From NCBI GenBank assembly GCA_025450095.1, contig JANWID010000237.1:1-5343 (forward strand): a stretch of 5,343 nt of DNA, in the 5' to 3' direction. A model generated the notes under the pieces. It made no database searches, was not told the origin of the DNA, and worked only from the letters and a program-made list of their open reading frames with translations. Source of the stretch: Bacteroidia bacterium (GTDB taxonomy: Bacteria; Bacteroidota; Bacteroidia; AKYH767-A; OLB10). The position numbers and the translations under genes were made by a program. Below are positions 1 through 5,343 of this stretch, in pieces (within the stretch, counting starts at the first letter, position 1; the number at the start of each line of letters is the position of its first letter).

Positions 1-18
1 ATCTAATACCCCCGGACT

Positions 19-1587
19 ATGAAAACCTTTTTTACGCTCACAGCCAGTTTGTTGATTTTTTCCTTAGGAAATGCACAACAAACCAACCCACAGGATCTTC
101 AATCTACTTCAGTTGTAGGCATTGAATTTCAACCTGTTAATTCTCAAATTTCGATAACCGGAGAAAATATAATTCCCGATCCGCAACGATCGGGACCCGG
201 AATCGGACATGTAGTTCTGGCTATTCCACCCAATGACAACTGCGCCAATGCTATTGCGCTGACTATAAATGCGCCGTGTGTGACCGGCACTAATAAAGAA
301 TCTACCGTACAGGCGGGCGAAAATACAGGTTGCCAGGGTGCCATCACCAAGTCGGTATGGTATAGTTTTGTTGCTTCTGCTACTAGTTTGTATGTAGAAG
401 TGGAACGCACCGCAAGCAGCGGTTGTTATCTATCTTCGGCTGTATACAGTGGTGCCTGCCTGCCGGCATTGTCACTTTCATGTGAAGATGCAGCATTTGG
501 TCCTAACCTGAACATTCATAATCTTACCGGTCTCACCATTGGCGCTACCTATTACGTACAGGTCGGATATACTGCCGGTGCATTTTGCGGCAATAACAAT
601 CTTGCAACTACCGGTGCAGATTTCTGCATTAAAGTAGGTCGCCCTGTAACCTGTGCGACTTGCAATTCTACATGCGGACCCATGTGCATATTCGCAACAA
701 CACCAACAGTTGCCCAGGTTACTGCAACCTGCCCGCAATATGTTTTGCAGTCAAGGCTCAATGCAAATCAAATCCGTACACAGTGTTATACATTCACTGC
801 GGTTGCCACAAGTCTCAGCATGCAGATGATTATAAATTCCACAGGATGTGCTGCCGGTAATGTACTTACTTTCGACTGGAGTCTATATCCATCGAACTGT
901 TCCGGAGTGATCCAGTCAGGAAATTTAGCAAACCTGAATGCTAACGGGCTAACTATTGGTGCATCCTATGTGCTTTGTTATACATGGACTGCTGCTTGTC
1001 AGCATAATTCTGTATATCCATACGTAGTAGCTTCAGCACCATTACCCGTAGAGCTGATATCATTTGAAGGTAAATCAAATGAACAATATGTTCAGCTGAA
1101 ATGGAGTACAGCCAGCGAAACAAATAACAGTTATTACGCTATACAACGTAGCGAAAACGGTGCTGATTTTTCTGAAATCGGAAAAGTTAACGGAGCCGGT
1201 ACAAGTACAAATACACATGAATATAAATTCATAGATGCTTCTCCCCTGTATGGAATCAGTTACTACCGACTCGTTCAGATTGACTACGATAATACCGCAT
1301 CCATTTCCGGGAATATCGCTATAAAATTCCTGAACAAGTACAATGTGAGCATTGATAAAAATCCGGTAACCGATATTCTTACACTGGCTTTCGATTCCGA
1401 ACTTGAATTACCTGTAACTGTTAAAATTATTAACCAGTTTGGTAAAACTATTATAAATCATCCCGCAATCATCCCCGAAGGTTTCGATGAACTGGTTCTT
1501 CCTGTTGCGGCCTTTTCCAAAGGAGTTTATTATGTTCAGATTGAAAGCGCAGGAACAACGGAATGGTTAAAGTTTATCAAGATGTGA
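19..1587 (+). CDS. Secreted cysteine-rich two-module protein with Fn3-like domain and T9SS type A sorting domain
   Basis: This is a 522-aa predicted surface or secreted protein of unknown specific function. Residues 1-19 form a Sec signal peptide (basic start, hydrophobic core, likely cut after GNA before QQ). Residues about 71-207 form a first beta-rich module, opening with the NDNCANAI motif common in Bacteroidota secreted proteins. Residues about 224-337 form a second module that weakly repeats the first (ATSLYVEV/ATSLSMQM; GLTIGATYYV/GLTIGASYVL). A cysteine cluster at 212-223 joins them, and residues 71-340 hold 18 cysteines, probably disulfide-bonded outside the cell. Residues about 341-437 match the Fn3-like LPVELISF...KWSTASETNN...YYRLVQIDYD segment that often precedes T9SS tails. 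Residues about 441-522 are the sorting domain, with a degenerate opening (DKNPV rather than YPNPV) and a normal GVYYVQI core and WLKFIKM end. The ATG at 19 is chosen because the signal peptide follows directly. Only 18 bases precede it, with no ribosome binding site visible. Secretion is well supported; an adhesin role is inference. Confidence 0.93.
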   Translation: MKTFFTLTASLLIFSLGNAQQTNPQDLQSTSVVGIEFQPVNSQISITGENIIPDPQRSGPGIGHVVLAIPPNDNCANAIALTINAPCVTGTNKESTVQAGENTGCQGAITKSVWYSFVASATSLYVEVERTASSGCYLSSAVYSGACLPALSLSCEDAAFGPNLNIHNLTGLTIGATYYVQVGYTAGAFCGNNNLATTGADFCIKVGRPVTCATCNSTCGPMCIFATTPTVAQVTATCPQYVLQSRLNANQIRTQCYTFTAVATSLSMQMIINSTGCAAGNVLTFDWSLYPSNCSGVIQSGNLANLNANGLTIGASYVLCYTWTAACQHNSVYPYVVASAPLPVELISFEGKSNEQYVQLKWSTASETNNSYYAIQRSENGADFSEIGKVNGAGTSTNTHEYKFIDASPLYGISYYRLVQIDYDNTASISGNIAIKFLNKYNVSIDKNPVTDILTLAFDSELELPVTVKIINQFGKTIINHPAIIPEGFDELVLPVAAFSKGVYYVQIESAGTTEWLKFIKM

Positions 1588-1649
1588 TTCTGACTTTATC
1601 ATCGTTAGTTTCTTCTGGTTAATGTAAATCTCAAAAATCATTCTTAAAA

Positions 1650-1657
1650 TAATTTTG
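1650..1657 (+). promoter_or_regulatory. Candidate -7 promoter element (TAATTTTG) abutting gene 2 start
   Basis: TAATTTTG matches the Bacteroidota -7 consensus TAnnTTTG exactly and ends only two bases before the ATG at 1660. If used, transcription would begin at or next to the A of the start codon, giving a leaderless mRNA. I see no convincing -33 TTG element about 20 bases upstream, and the 72-bp spacer is AT-rich, so a chance match is possible. Confidence 0.4.
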
Positions 1658-1659
1658 CT

Positions 1660-2322
1660 ATGAAAATAAAATTCCTTCTGCCTTTATTCGTAGCCGTTAT
1701 AATAAACGGTAACAGCCAGGCACAATGGATTCAGTCGTTGACCGTATTTCCTCCAAGCCCTACTATAAACGATACCATCATGGTACTTGCTGACTGCGGA
1801 TTCCCATCCGGGAATTGCGACAATCATACCCAATACCATTTTGTTAACGGAAACACGATCAACGGGGGTGCCTTACACTGTCTTGGAATGCTCAGCATTA
1901 TTTGTAATCATACCGATACCTTTTTAATTAATCCGCTTCCTGCAGGAAATTATACTTTCCATTTTCAGCTGGACGCAGGATACGGAATTGCACCATGTAC
2001 TCCTGGAATAATTGCTGGTCCAACCAGTGACGTTAACTTTACGGTATCGTCCGCTACCGGAATCAGTGAATACATCCCTACCGATGAAGTGATGCTCTAT
2101 CCAAATCCACCCGACGACTATTTCAACATTAAAGGTGTTGATCCTTCAGGTTACCCGGTTACACTGTCAGTTTTTACTCCTGCCGGTAGCTTGTATAAGC
2201 AAGTAGTGATCAAAAATGGTGAAGAAAAAATCACTACGAAAGATTATCCTTCCGGAATGTACCAGGTTCAGCTTCGCACCCGACAGGGACAGCAGTTCCT
2301 GATTCCATTGCTAAGAAAATAG
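1660..2322 (+). CDS. Small secreted protein with one uncharacterised beta-rich domain and T9SS type A sorting domain
   Basis: This 220-aa predicted T9SS cargo has no enzymatic motif that I recognise. Residues 1-21 form a Sec signal peptide (KIK start, hydrophobic core, likely cut after SQA before QW). Residues about 22-131 form one compact domain, starting SLTVFPPSPTINDTIMV and ending SDVNFTV, with five cysteines (46, 53, 74, 82, 113). Its HCLGM, CNHTDTF and LPAGNYTFHFQL segments resemble a small Ig-like or Fn3-like domain that I recall from other Bacteroidota secreted proteins, but I cannot give it a family name. Residues about 140-220 are the sorting domain: MLYPNPPDDYF, a middle strand TLSVFTPAGSLYKQ, then SGMYQVQLRTRQGQQFLIPLLRK. 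The start at 1660 is the only one that keeps the signal peptide, since the next in-frame methionine is residue 41. The gene follows gene 1 by 72 bp with no GC-rich terminator between them, so read-through is possible. It may be a soluble or surface-anchored binding protein; this is inference. Confidence 0.92.
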   Translation: MKIKFLLPLFVAVIINGNSQAQWIQSLTVFPPSPTINDTIMVLADCGFPSGNCDNHTQYHFVNGNTINGGALHCLGMLSIICNHTDTFLINPLPAGNYTFHFQLDAGYGIAPCTPGIIAGPTSDVNFTVSSATGISEYIPTDEVMLYPNPPDDYFNIKGVDPSGYPVTLSVFTPAGSLYKQVVIKNGEEKITTKDYPSGMYQVQLRTRQGQQFLIPLLRK

Positions 2323-2380
2323 CAACTTTCATCAGCATTCTGTAATAATTTTCCGGTTCCTCCCAGGAGATGCGACTGTG

Positions 2381-2396
2381 GTAGAATTTATTCTAC
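2381..2396. repeat. Perfect inverted repeat GTAGAAT-TT-ATTCTAC, possible operator
   Basis: Two 7-bp arms separated by TT form a short palindrome ending 33 bp before the -7 element of gene 3. The right arm belongs to the TTCTACA box that recurs at the same distance before gene 4. There the left arm is not kept: only a TAG remains at the matching position. It could be a regulator binding site or a weak hairpin downstream of gene 2. It is AT-rich and has no T tract, so a terminator role is unlikely. Confidence 0.4.
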
Positions 2397-3810
2397 ATTG
2401 CAGGCCCGTATTCAAATTTCCAATTGGATTACCTTTGCGCGACTATTTAAAAAAATAATAATCAATGAAAAAAATTGTACTTATTACTTGTCTGAGTTTG
2501 TGTTTTAAAATGCTATCGGCACAATCAGGAAACTCGCTGTATTTCGATAATGTTGATGATGCTGTCACAGTTCCTAACGGTTCATCCTATATTGCAAACA
2601 GCAACGCATTTTCAATGACTTTTTGGGTGTTTAATGAAAATGCATCTCCCGTTTACCCTGACCTGGATGGATTTGCAGGATTTAGAAATAATACCAACGC
2701 TGATTTCTACATATTACAGCTTAACCCTACTGATTTAGAGGCCCGTTTCAGAAATAGCTCCGGAACACCATTCGATATTGTTTACTCCGGTCTTCAGATG
2801 AATACATGGCAACATTTTGTATTAACTTACGATGGTGTCAATATGAATCTCTATCACAATGGCACTATTGTGGGCACGGCGGCTGCATCCGGCACCATTT
2901 CACTTTTAGCAGAACCTTTTTATATCGGTAAAACTCCCTGGACCGGTGCTGAATTCAATCTCCTTGGAAAAATGGATGAAGTGAGTCTTTGGAGCAAAGC
3001 ACTTACTCAGCCTGAAATTGATTGCATTTATACTGGTGCCATCGACCCTTCAAGCACTGACCTGGAATTATATTACCGTTTCAACCAGGGAGTAGCCGGC
3101 GGGAACAATACTGGTATTAATTCACTTATTGATGCAACCGGAACTCAGAATGGTATAATGACTGGTTTTGGACTCACCGGTAGTGCTTCTAACTTTGATC
3201 TTGGAGTAGTAACTGCAAATTCATCTTATACTGTTGACACCATTTGTCAAGGCGCAACATATACTTTCGGTAGCCAGGTTTTAACTGGTCCTGGAAATTA
3301 TTATGAAGCGTTCACAACAACAGGAAGCTGTGATTCGATTGCGGAGCTTATGCTTGTATCGACTCCAATTAATATTACAATAAGCCAGGTGGGACCATCT
3401 TTAACTGCCATGCAAACCGGAGCTTCTTATCAATGGATAAACTGCGGAACGGGTAACTCCATAATTCCGGGAGCAACGTCTCAAAATTATGTGGCAACTG
3501 CAAATGGTCAGTATGCGGTGATCATAACATTGGGTGGATGTTCTGATACAACAATTTGCGCTAATGTAACTAATGTGGGTATTTCAGAAATTAGCGGAAT
3601 GCAGATCAGTGTTGGTCCGAATCCGTTCAGTGAAAAAGTCAGTATTACTTTTCCGACTACTGCAATAAATAAAAAACTTATTGTTTATGATGTAAGCGGA
3701 CGTGAAATTTTCAACCAGTTGATTGTAGATTCAGTTACTGAGCTTCGGGTTGCTTCATGGAACAGCGGTGTTTATTATCTTGCCGTTGAGGGAACAACAG
3801 GAAGAATTAA
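2391..3810 (+). repeat. Tandem duplication, copy 1 (promoter region plus lectin-like gene)
   Basis: This segment aligns with 3924-5343 at a constant offset of 1533 bp, covering about 74 bp of upstream DNA and 448 codons with no net insertion or deletion. The true 3' limit is unknown because copy 2 runs off the window. The 5' limit is set by the TTCTACA box; similarity fades further upstream. The terminator at 3845-3877 lies between the two copies. Confidence 0.85.
2430..2437 (+). promoter_or_regulatory. Putative -7 promoter element (TACCTTTG) of gene 3
   Basis: TACCTTTG fits the Bacteroidota TAnnTTTG consensus and is followed by GCGCG. It begins 35 bp before the ATG at 2465, predicting an AT-rich leader of roughly 25 bases. 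The -33 element is not clear: only a TTC at 2411-2413 lies at a plausible distance. Support comes from an equivalent TAATTTTGCG at the same position before the paralogue. Confidence 0.6.
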
Positions 3811-3826
3811 ATTGTTAAAAAATTAA
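2465..3826 (+). CDS. Secreted LamG/concanavalin-like lectin-domain protein with T9SS type A sorting domain (paralogue 1)
   Basis: This 453-aa predicted surface protein probably binds carbohydrate or another ligand. Residues 1-19 form a Sec signal peptide (likely cut after LSA before QS). Residues about 22-193 form a LamG-like domain of the Laminin_G_3 type: NSLYFDNVDDAVTVPN, MTFWVF, WQHFVLTYDG, LYHNGTIVGT, FYIGKTP and the typical closing motif MDEVSLWSKALTQPEI. Residues about 199-245 (LELYYRFNQGVAGGNN...GIMTGFGLTG) form the YYRFNQG segment that often follows LamG in Bacteroidota. Residues about 255-298 are a short repeat module (VDTICQGATYTFGS...CDSIAELML). Residues about 303-368 form an Ig/PKD-like module (YQWINCG...GQYAVIITLGGCSDTTICANV). 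Residues about 378-453 are the sorting domain (VGPNPFSEKVSITF...SGVYYLAVEGTTGRIKLLKN). I see no catalytic motif. The gene has its own putative promoter and a strong terminator, so it is probably monocistronic. The export route is well supported; the ligand is unknown. Confidence 0.95.
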   Translation: MKKIVLITCLSLCFKMLSAQSGNSLYFDNVDDAVTVPNGSSYIANSNAFSMTFWVFNENASPVYPDLDGFAGFRNNTNADFYILQLNPTDLEARFRNSSGTPFDIVYSGLQMNTWQHFVLTYDGVNMNLYHNGTIVGTAAASGTISLLAEPFYIGKTPWTGAEFNLLGKMDEVSLWSKALTQPEIDCIYTGAIDPSSTDLELYYRFNQGVAGGNNTGINSLIDATGTQNGIMTGFGLTGSASNFDLGVVTANSSYTVDTICQGATYTFGSQVLTGPGNYYEAFTTTGSCDSIAELMLVSTPINITISQVGPSLTAMQTGASYQWINCGTGNSIIPGATSQNYVATANGQYAVIITLGGCSDTTICANVTNVGISEISGMQISVGPNPFSEKVSITFPTTAINKKLIVYDVSGREIFNQLIVDSVTELRVASWNSGVYYLAVEGTTGRIKLLKN

Positions 3827-3844
3827 ACTGATTTATTTCAACAG

Positions 3845-3877
3845 AAAAAACCGGGAGCAACTTCCCGGTTTTTTTTT
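3845..3877 (+). terminator. Intrinsic terminator after gene 3
   Basis: The GC-rich stem CCGGGA/TCCCGG (3851-3856 with 3863-3868) has a GCAACT loop and is extended outward by A6/T6 pairing to about 12 bp. It ends in nine Ts at 3869-3877. It starts 18 bp after the gene 3 stop codon. The A run on the left means it could also terminate transcripts from the other strand, although no convergent gene is visible. It separates gene 3 from gene 4. Confidence 0.93.
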
Positions 3878-3923
3878 GAGGTTTCGGCATCGCTCACACA
3901 TCGTGATGAATTCATAGCTATAA

Positions 3924-3930
3924 TTCTACA
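3924..3930 (+). promoter_or_regulatory. TTCTACA box, conserved upstream motif of gene 4
   Basis: TTCTACA begins exactly 39 bp before the -7 element and 74 bp before the ATG. The identical heptamer at 2391-2397 has the same two spacings before gene 3. Its position upstream of the -33 region would suit an activator site, but it may simply be residual homology from the duplication. Confidence 0.35.
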
Positions 3931-3962
3931 AACACAACCCTGTTCGTGGCAGGCATTTTATG

Positions 3963-3970
3963 TAATTTTG
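3963..3970 (+). promoter_or_regulatory. Putative -7 promoter element (TAATTTTG) of gene 4
   Basis: TAATTTTG matches the Bacteroidota TAnnTTTG consensus exactly and is followed by GCGAG. It begins 35 bp before the ATG, as in gene 3. TGTTCG at 3941-3946 could supply a weak -33 element. The predicted leader is roughly 25 bases and AT-rich, with no Shine-Dalgarno sequence. Confidence 0.65.
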
Positions 3971-3997
3971 CGAGTCCTAATCATTAATTGATCTATC

Positions 3998-5343
3998 ATG
4001 AAAAAAACATTACTTACCATTTGTATTGTAGTTAATTCTTTATTGCTTTTTGCACAGGATGGTAACTCGCTATATTTTGACAATTATAACGACAGTGTAA
4101 CCGTGCCGAATGCTTCAGCCCTGATTGCAAACAGCAGTACCATTTCAATGACATTCTGGGTTTACCCTCAGAATTCAACCAACGTTTACCCGGACCTGGA
4201 CGGATACGCAGGGTTTCGTAATAATACCGATGCCGATTTTTATCTGGTACAATTAAATTCAACCGATCTCGAACCGCGCTTCCGGAACAGTGCAGGTACT
4301 AATTTTGATTTTGTTTATTCAGGAATGCAATTAAATTTCTGGCAACATTTTGTGATGACTTATGATGGTGCCAGTTTAAAACTTTATCATAATGCAGCAC
4401 TCGTAGGATCAATTCCTGCGAATGGTGTTATAACCTTAACAAATAATAAATTTTATATTGGATTGACCCCATGGCCAGGAGCTCCTTTCTTCCTGAATGG
4501 CAGATTGGATGAAGTGAGTTTATGGAGCAAGACACTTTCGCAGGCTGAGATTAATTGCATTTATAGTGGTGCCATCGATCCTTCAAGTCCAAACCTTGAA
4601 TTATATTATCGCTTCAACCAGGGTGTAGCCGGTGGTAATAATACTGGCGTTAATTCACTTGTTGATGCAACCGGAACTCAGAATGGTATAATGACTGGAT
4701 TTGCGCTCGTCGGCAGCTCTTCCAACTGGGATACCGGAGTATCAACTTTAAATTCATCCTATGCTGTTGACACCATTTGTCCCGGAGCTACTTATAATTT
4801 CGGAAGCCAGGTTTTAACAGGTCCTGGAAATTATTATGAATCATTTACTACAGCTGGAAGCTGTGATTCGATTGCGGAACTCATGCTTGTAACGGTTCCC
4901 CTAAACCTTACGATAAGCCAGGTAGGACCATCTTTAACTGCCATGCAAACAGGAGCTGCTTATCAATGGATAAACTGCGGACCAGGTAATTCCATAATTC
5001 CGGGTGCAACTTCACAGAATTATGTGGCGACTGCAAATGGTCAGTATGCGGTAATCATAACATTGGGTGGATGTTCCGATACAACAATTTGCGCTAATGT
5101 AAACAATGTGGGTATTTCAGAAATTAGCGGAATGCAGATCAGTGTAGGTCCAAATCCGTTCAGTGAAAAAGTCAGTATCACTTTCCCGACAACTGCAATG
5201 AATAAAAAATTAATTGTTTATGATGTGAGTGGGCGTGAAATTTACAACACAGTAATTGTGGACTCTCAGACAGAACTTCAGGTTGCTTCCTGGAACAGTG
5301 GTGTTTATTATCTTGCCATTGAAGGAACATCGGGAAGAATTAA
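3998..5343 (+). CDS. Secreted LamG/concanavalin-like lectin-domain protein with T9SS type A sorting domain (paralogue 2, 3' end missing)
   Basis: This open reading frame runs off the window after 448 complete codons. The last three bases, TAA, are out of frame (ATT then AA) and are not its stop. It begins MKKTLLTICIVVNSLLLFAQDG, with a Sec signal peptide cut near residue 19. It follows paralogue 1 residue for residue without gaps: LamG-like domain about 22-193 (NSLYFDNYNDSVTVPN, WQHFVMTYDGASLKLY, LDEVSLWSKTLSQAEI), YYRFNQG segment 199-245, repeat module 255-298, Ig/PKD-like module 303-368 and sorting domain from about 378 (VGPNPFSEKVSITF...SGVYYLAIEGTSGRI). All six cysteines of mature paralogue 1 (187, 261, 289, 327, 359, 365) are kept. 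Identity is about 64% for residues 1-200 and 88% for 201-448. About five residues (KLLKN-like) and a stop should lie just beyond the window. It probably has the same role as paralogue 1 with altered ligand preference; that part is inference. Confidence 0.93.
   Translation, partial: MKKTLLTICIVVNSLLLFAQDGNSLYFDNYNDSVTVPNASALIANSSTISMTFWVYPQNSTNVYPDLDGYAGFRNNTDADFYLVQLNSTDLEPRFRNSAGTNFDFVYSGMQLNFWQHFVMTYDGASLKLYHNAALVGSIPANGVITLTNNKFYIGLTPWPGAPFFLNGRLDEVSLWSKTLSQAEINCIYSGAIDPSSPNLELYYRFNQGVAGGNNTGVNSLVDATGTQNGIMTGFALVGSSSNWDTGVSTLNSSYAVDTICPGATYNFGSQVLTGPGNYYESFTTAGSCDSIAELMLVTVPLNLTISQVGPSLTAMQTGAAYQWINCGPGNSIIPGATSQNYVATANGQYAVIITLGGCSDTTICANVNNVGISEISGMQISVGPNPFSEKVSITFPTTAMNKKLIVYDVSGREIYNTVIVDSQTELQVASWNSGVYYLAIEGTSGRI

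Larger units (their letters stand above)
2323..2464 (+). other. Intergenic region upstream of the first lectin-like gene
   Basis: This 142-bp noncoding stretch separates gene 2 from gene 3. Its 3' part, from about 2391, aligns with the region before gene 4 and holds a TTCTACA box, a -7 element and an AT-rich leader. No GC-rich hairpin followed by a T tract is visible after gene 2, so I cannot place an intrinsic terminator here. Confidence 0.6.
3878..3997 (+). other. Intergenic region upstream of the second lectin-like gene
   Basis: This 120-bp noncoding stretch lies between the terminator and gene 4. It contains the 10-bp palindrome ATGAATTCAT (3906-3915), a TTCTACA box (3924-3930) and a -7 element (3963-3970). 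The part from 3924 is the upstream end of duplication copy 2. The first 45 bases show nothing else I can assign. Confidence 0.6.
3924..5343 (+). repeat. Tandem duplication, copy 2 (cut by the window edge)
   Basis: This is the second copy of the 1533-bp-period direct repeat. Divergence is uneven. The upstream region keeps only short blocks (TTCTACA, CCC, TTTGCG) and the 5' half of the gene is substantially diverged. The 3' half holds exact identical runs of 35 bp (3131-3165 with 4664-4698) and 41 bp (3572-3612 with 5105-5145). Confidence 0.85.

Noticed and set aside
144..860. Open frames on the minus strand (144-410, 478-738, 552-761) and on the plus strand in another frame (660-860)
   Set aside because: They lie wholly inside gene 1, which has clear domains throughout. 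Their translations are low-complexity or cysteine-rich by chance and show no recognisable domain or start signal.
1646..1656. AAAATAATTTT as a terminator after gene 1
   Set aside because: It is a short AT-only inverted repeat with no GC stem, and it overlaps the candidate promoter before gene 2.
3131..3165. Repeats suggesting a CRISPR array or mobile element
   Set aside because: The repeated runs occur once per paralogous gene, in frame, at the 1533-bp duplication period. No transposase, terminal inverted repeats or regularly spaced short repeats are present.
3906..3915. ATGAATTCAT palindrome as an operator
   Set aside because: It is only 10 bp, lies outside the part conserved with the gene 3 upstream region, and can arise by chance in AT-rich DNA.
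4032..4262. Minus-strand open frame of 76 codons
   Set aside because: It is antisense to the conserved lectin domain of gene 4. The plus-strand frame has a signal peptide and a close paralogue, so this one is a shadow.
5341..5343. Final TAA read as the stop codon of gene 4
   Set aside because: In frame the bases read ATT followed by an incomplete AA. The paralogue continues with KLLKN here, so the gene is cut by the window edge.

Overview
The window looks like chromosomal DNA from a member of the Bacteroidota, probably an environmental Cytophaga, Sphingobacteria or Chitinophaga type; I cannot name a genus. The evidence is threefold. Every gene encodes a secreted protein with a C-terminal type IX secretion system (T9SS) type A sorting domain, and T9SS is confined to the Bacteroidota and relatives. 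Putative promoters match the Bacteroidota -7 consensus TAnnTTTG. No purine-rich Shine-Dalgarno sequence precedes any start codon. Base composition is moderately AT-rich.

All four genes lie on the + strand. (1) 19-1587 encodes a 522-aa, cysteine-rich, two-module surface protein with an LPVEL-type Fn3-like domain and a T9SS tail. (2) 1660-2322 encodes a 220-aa secreted protein made of one small beta-rich domain plus a T9SS tail. (3) 2465-3826 encodes a 453-aa protein with a LamG-like lectin domain, a short Bacteroidota repeat module, an Ig/PKD-like module and a T9SS tail. A strong intrinsic terminator follows it at 3845-3877. (4) 3998 to the window edge is a second copy of gene 3. It is open at the 3' end and lacks only about five residues and the stop codon if it ends like its partner.

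Genes 3 and 4 are a tandem duplication with a period of exactly 1533 bp. The proteins align without a gap over 448 residues. The duplicated unit includes about 74 bp of upstream DNA in which a TTCTACA box, the -7 promoter element and the ATG keep identical spacing. Protein identity, counted by hand, is about 64% over residues 1-200 and about 88% over 201-448. The 3' half contains long identical DNA tracts, which suggests gene conversion or a later exchange of the shared C-terminal modules while the lectin domain diverged.

The genes appear to act as parallel secreted cargo rather than as a pathway. Each would cross the inner membrane by Sec and the outer membrane by T9SS, to be anchored on the surface or released. 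No T9SS machinery, enzyme, mobile element, RNA gene or CRISPR array is visible. I see no clearly new biological system. The points most worth a second look are the duplication with its conserved promoter architecture, the uneven divergence of the copies, and a possible leaderless promoter on gene 2.
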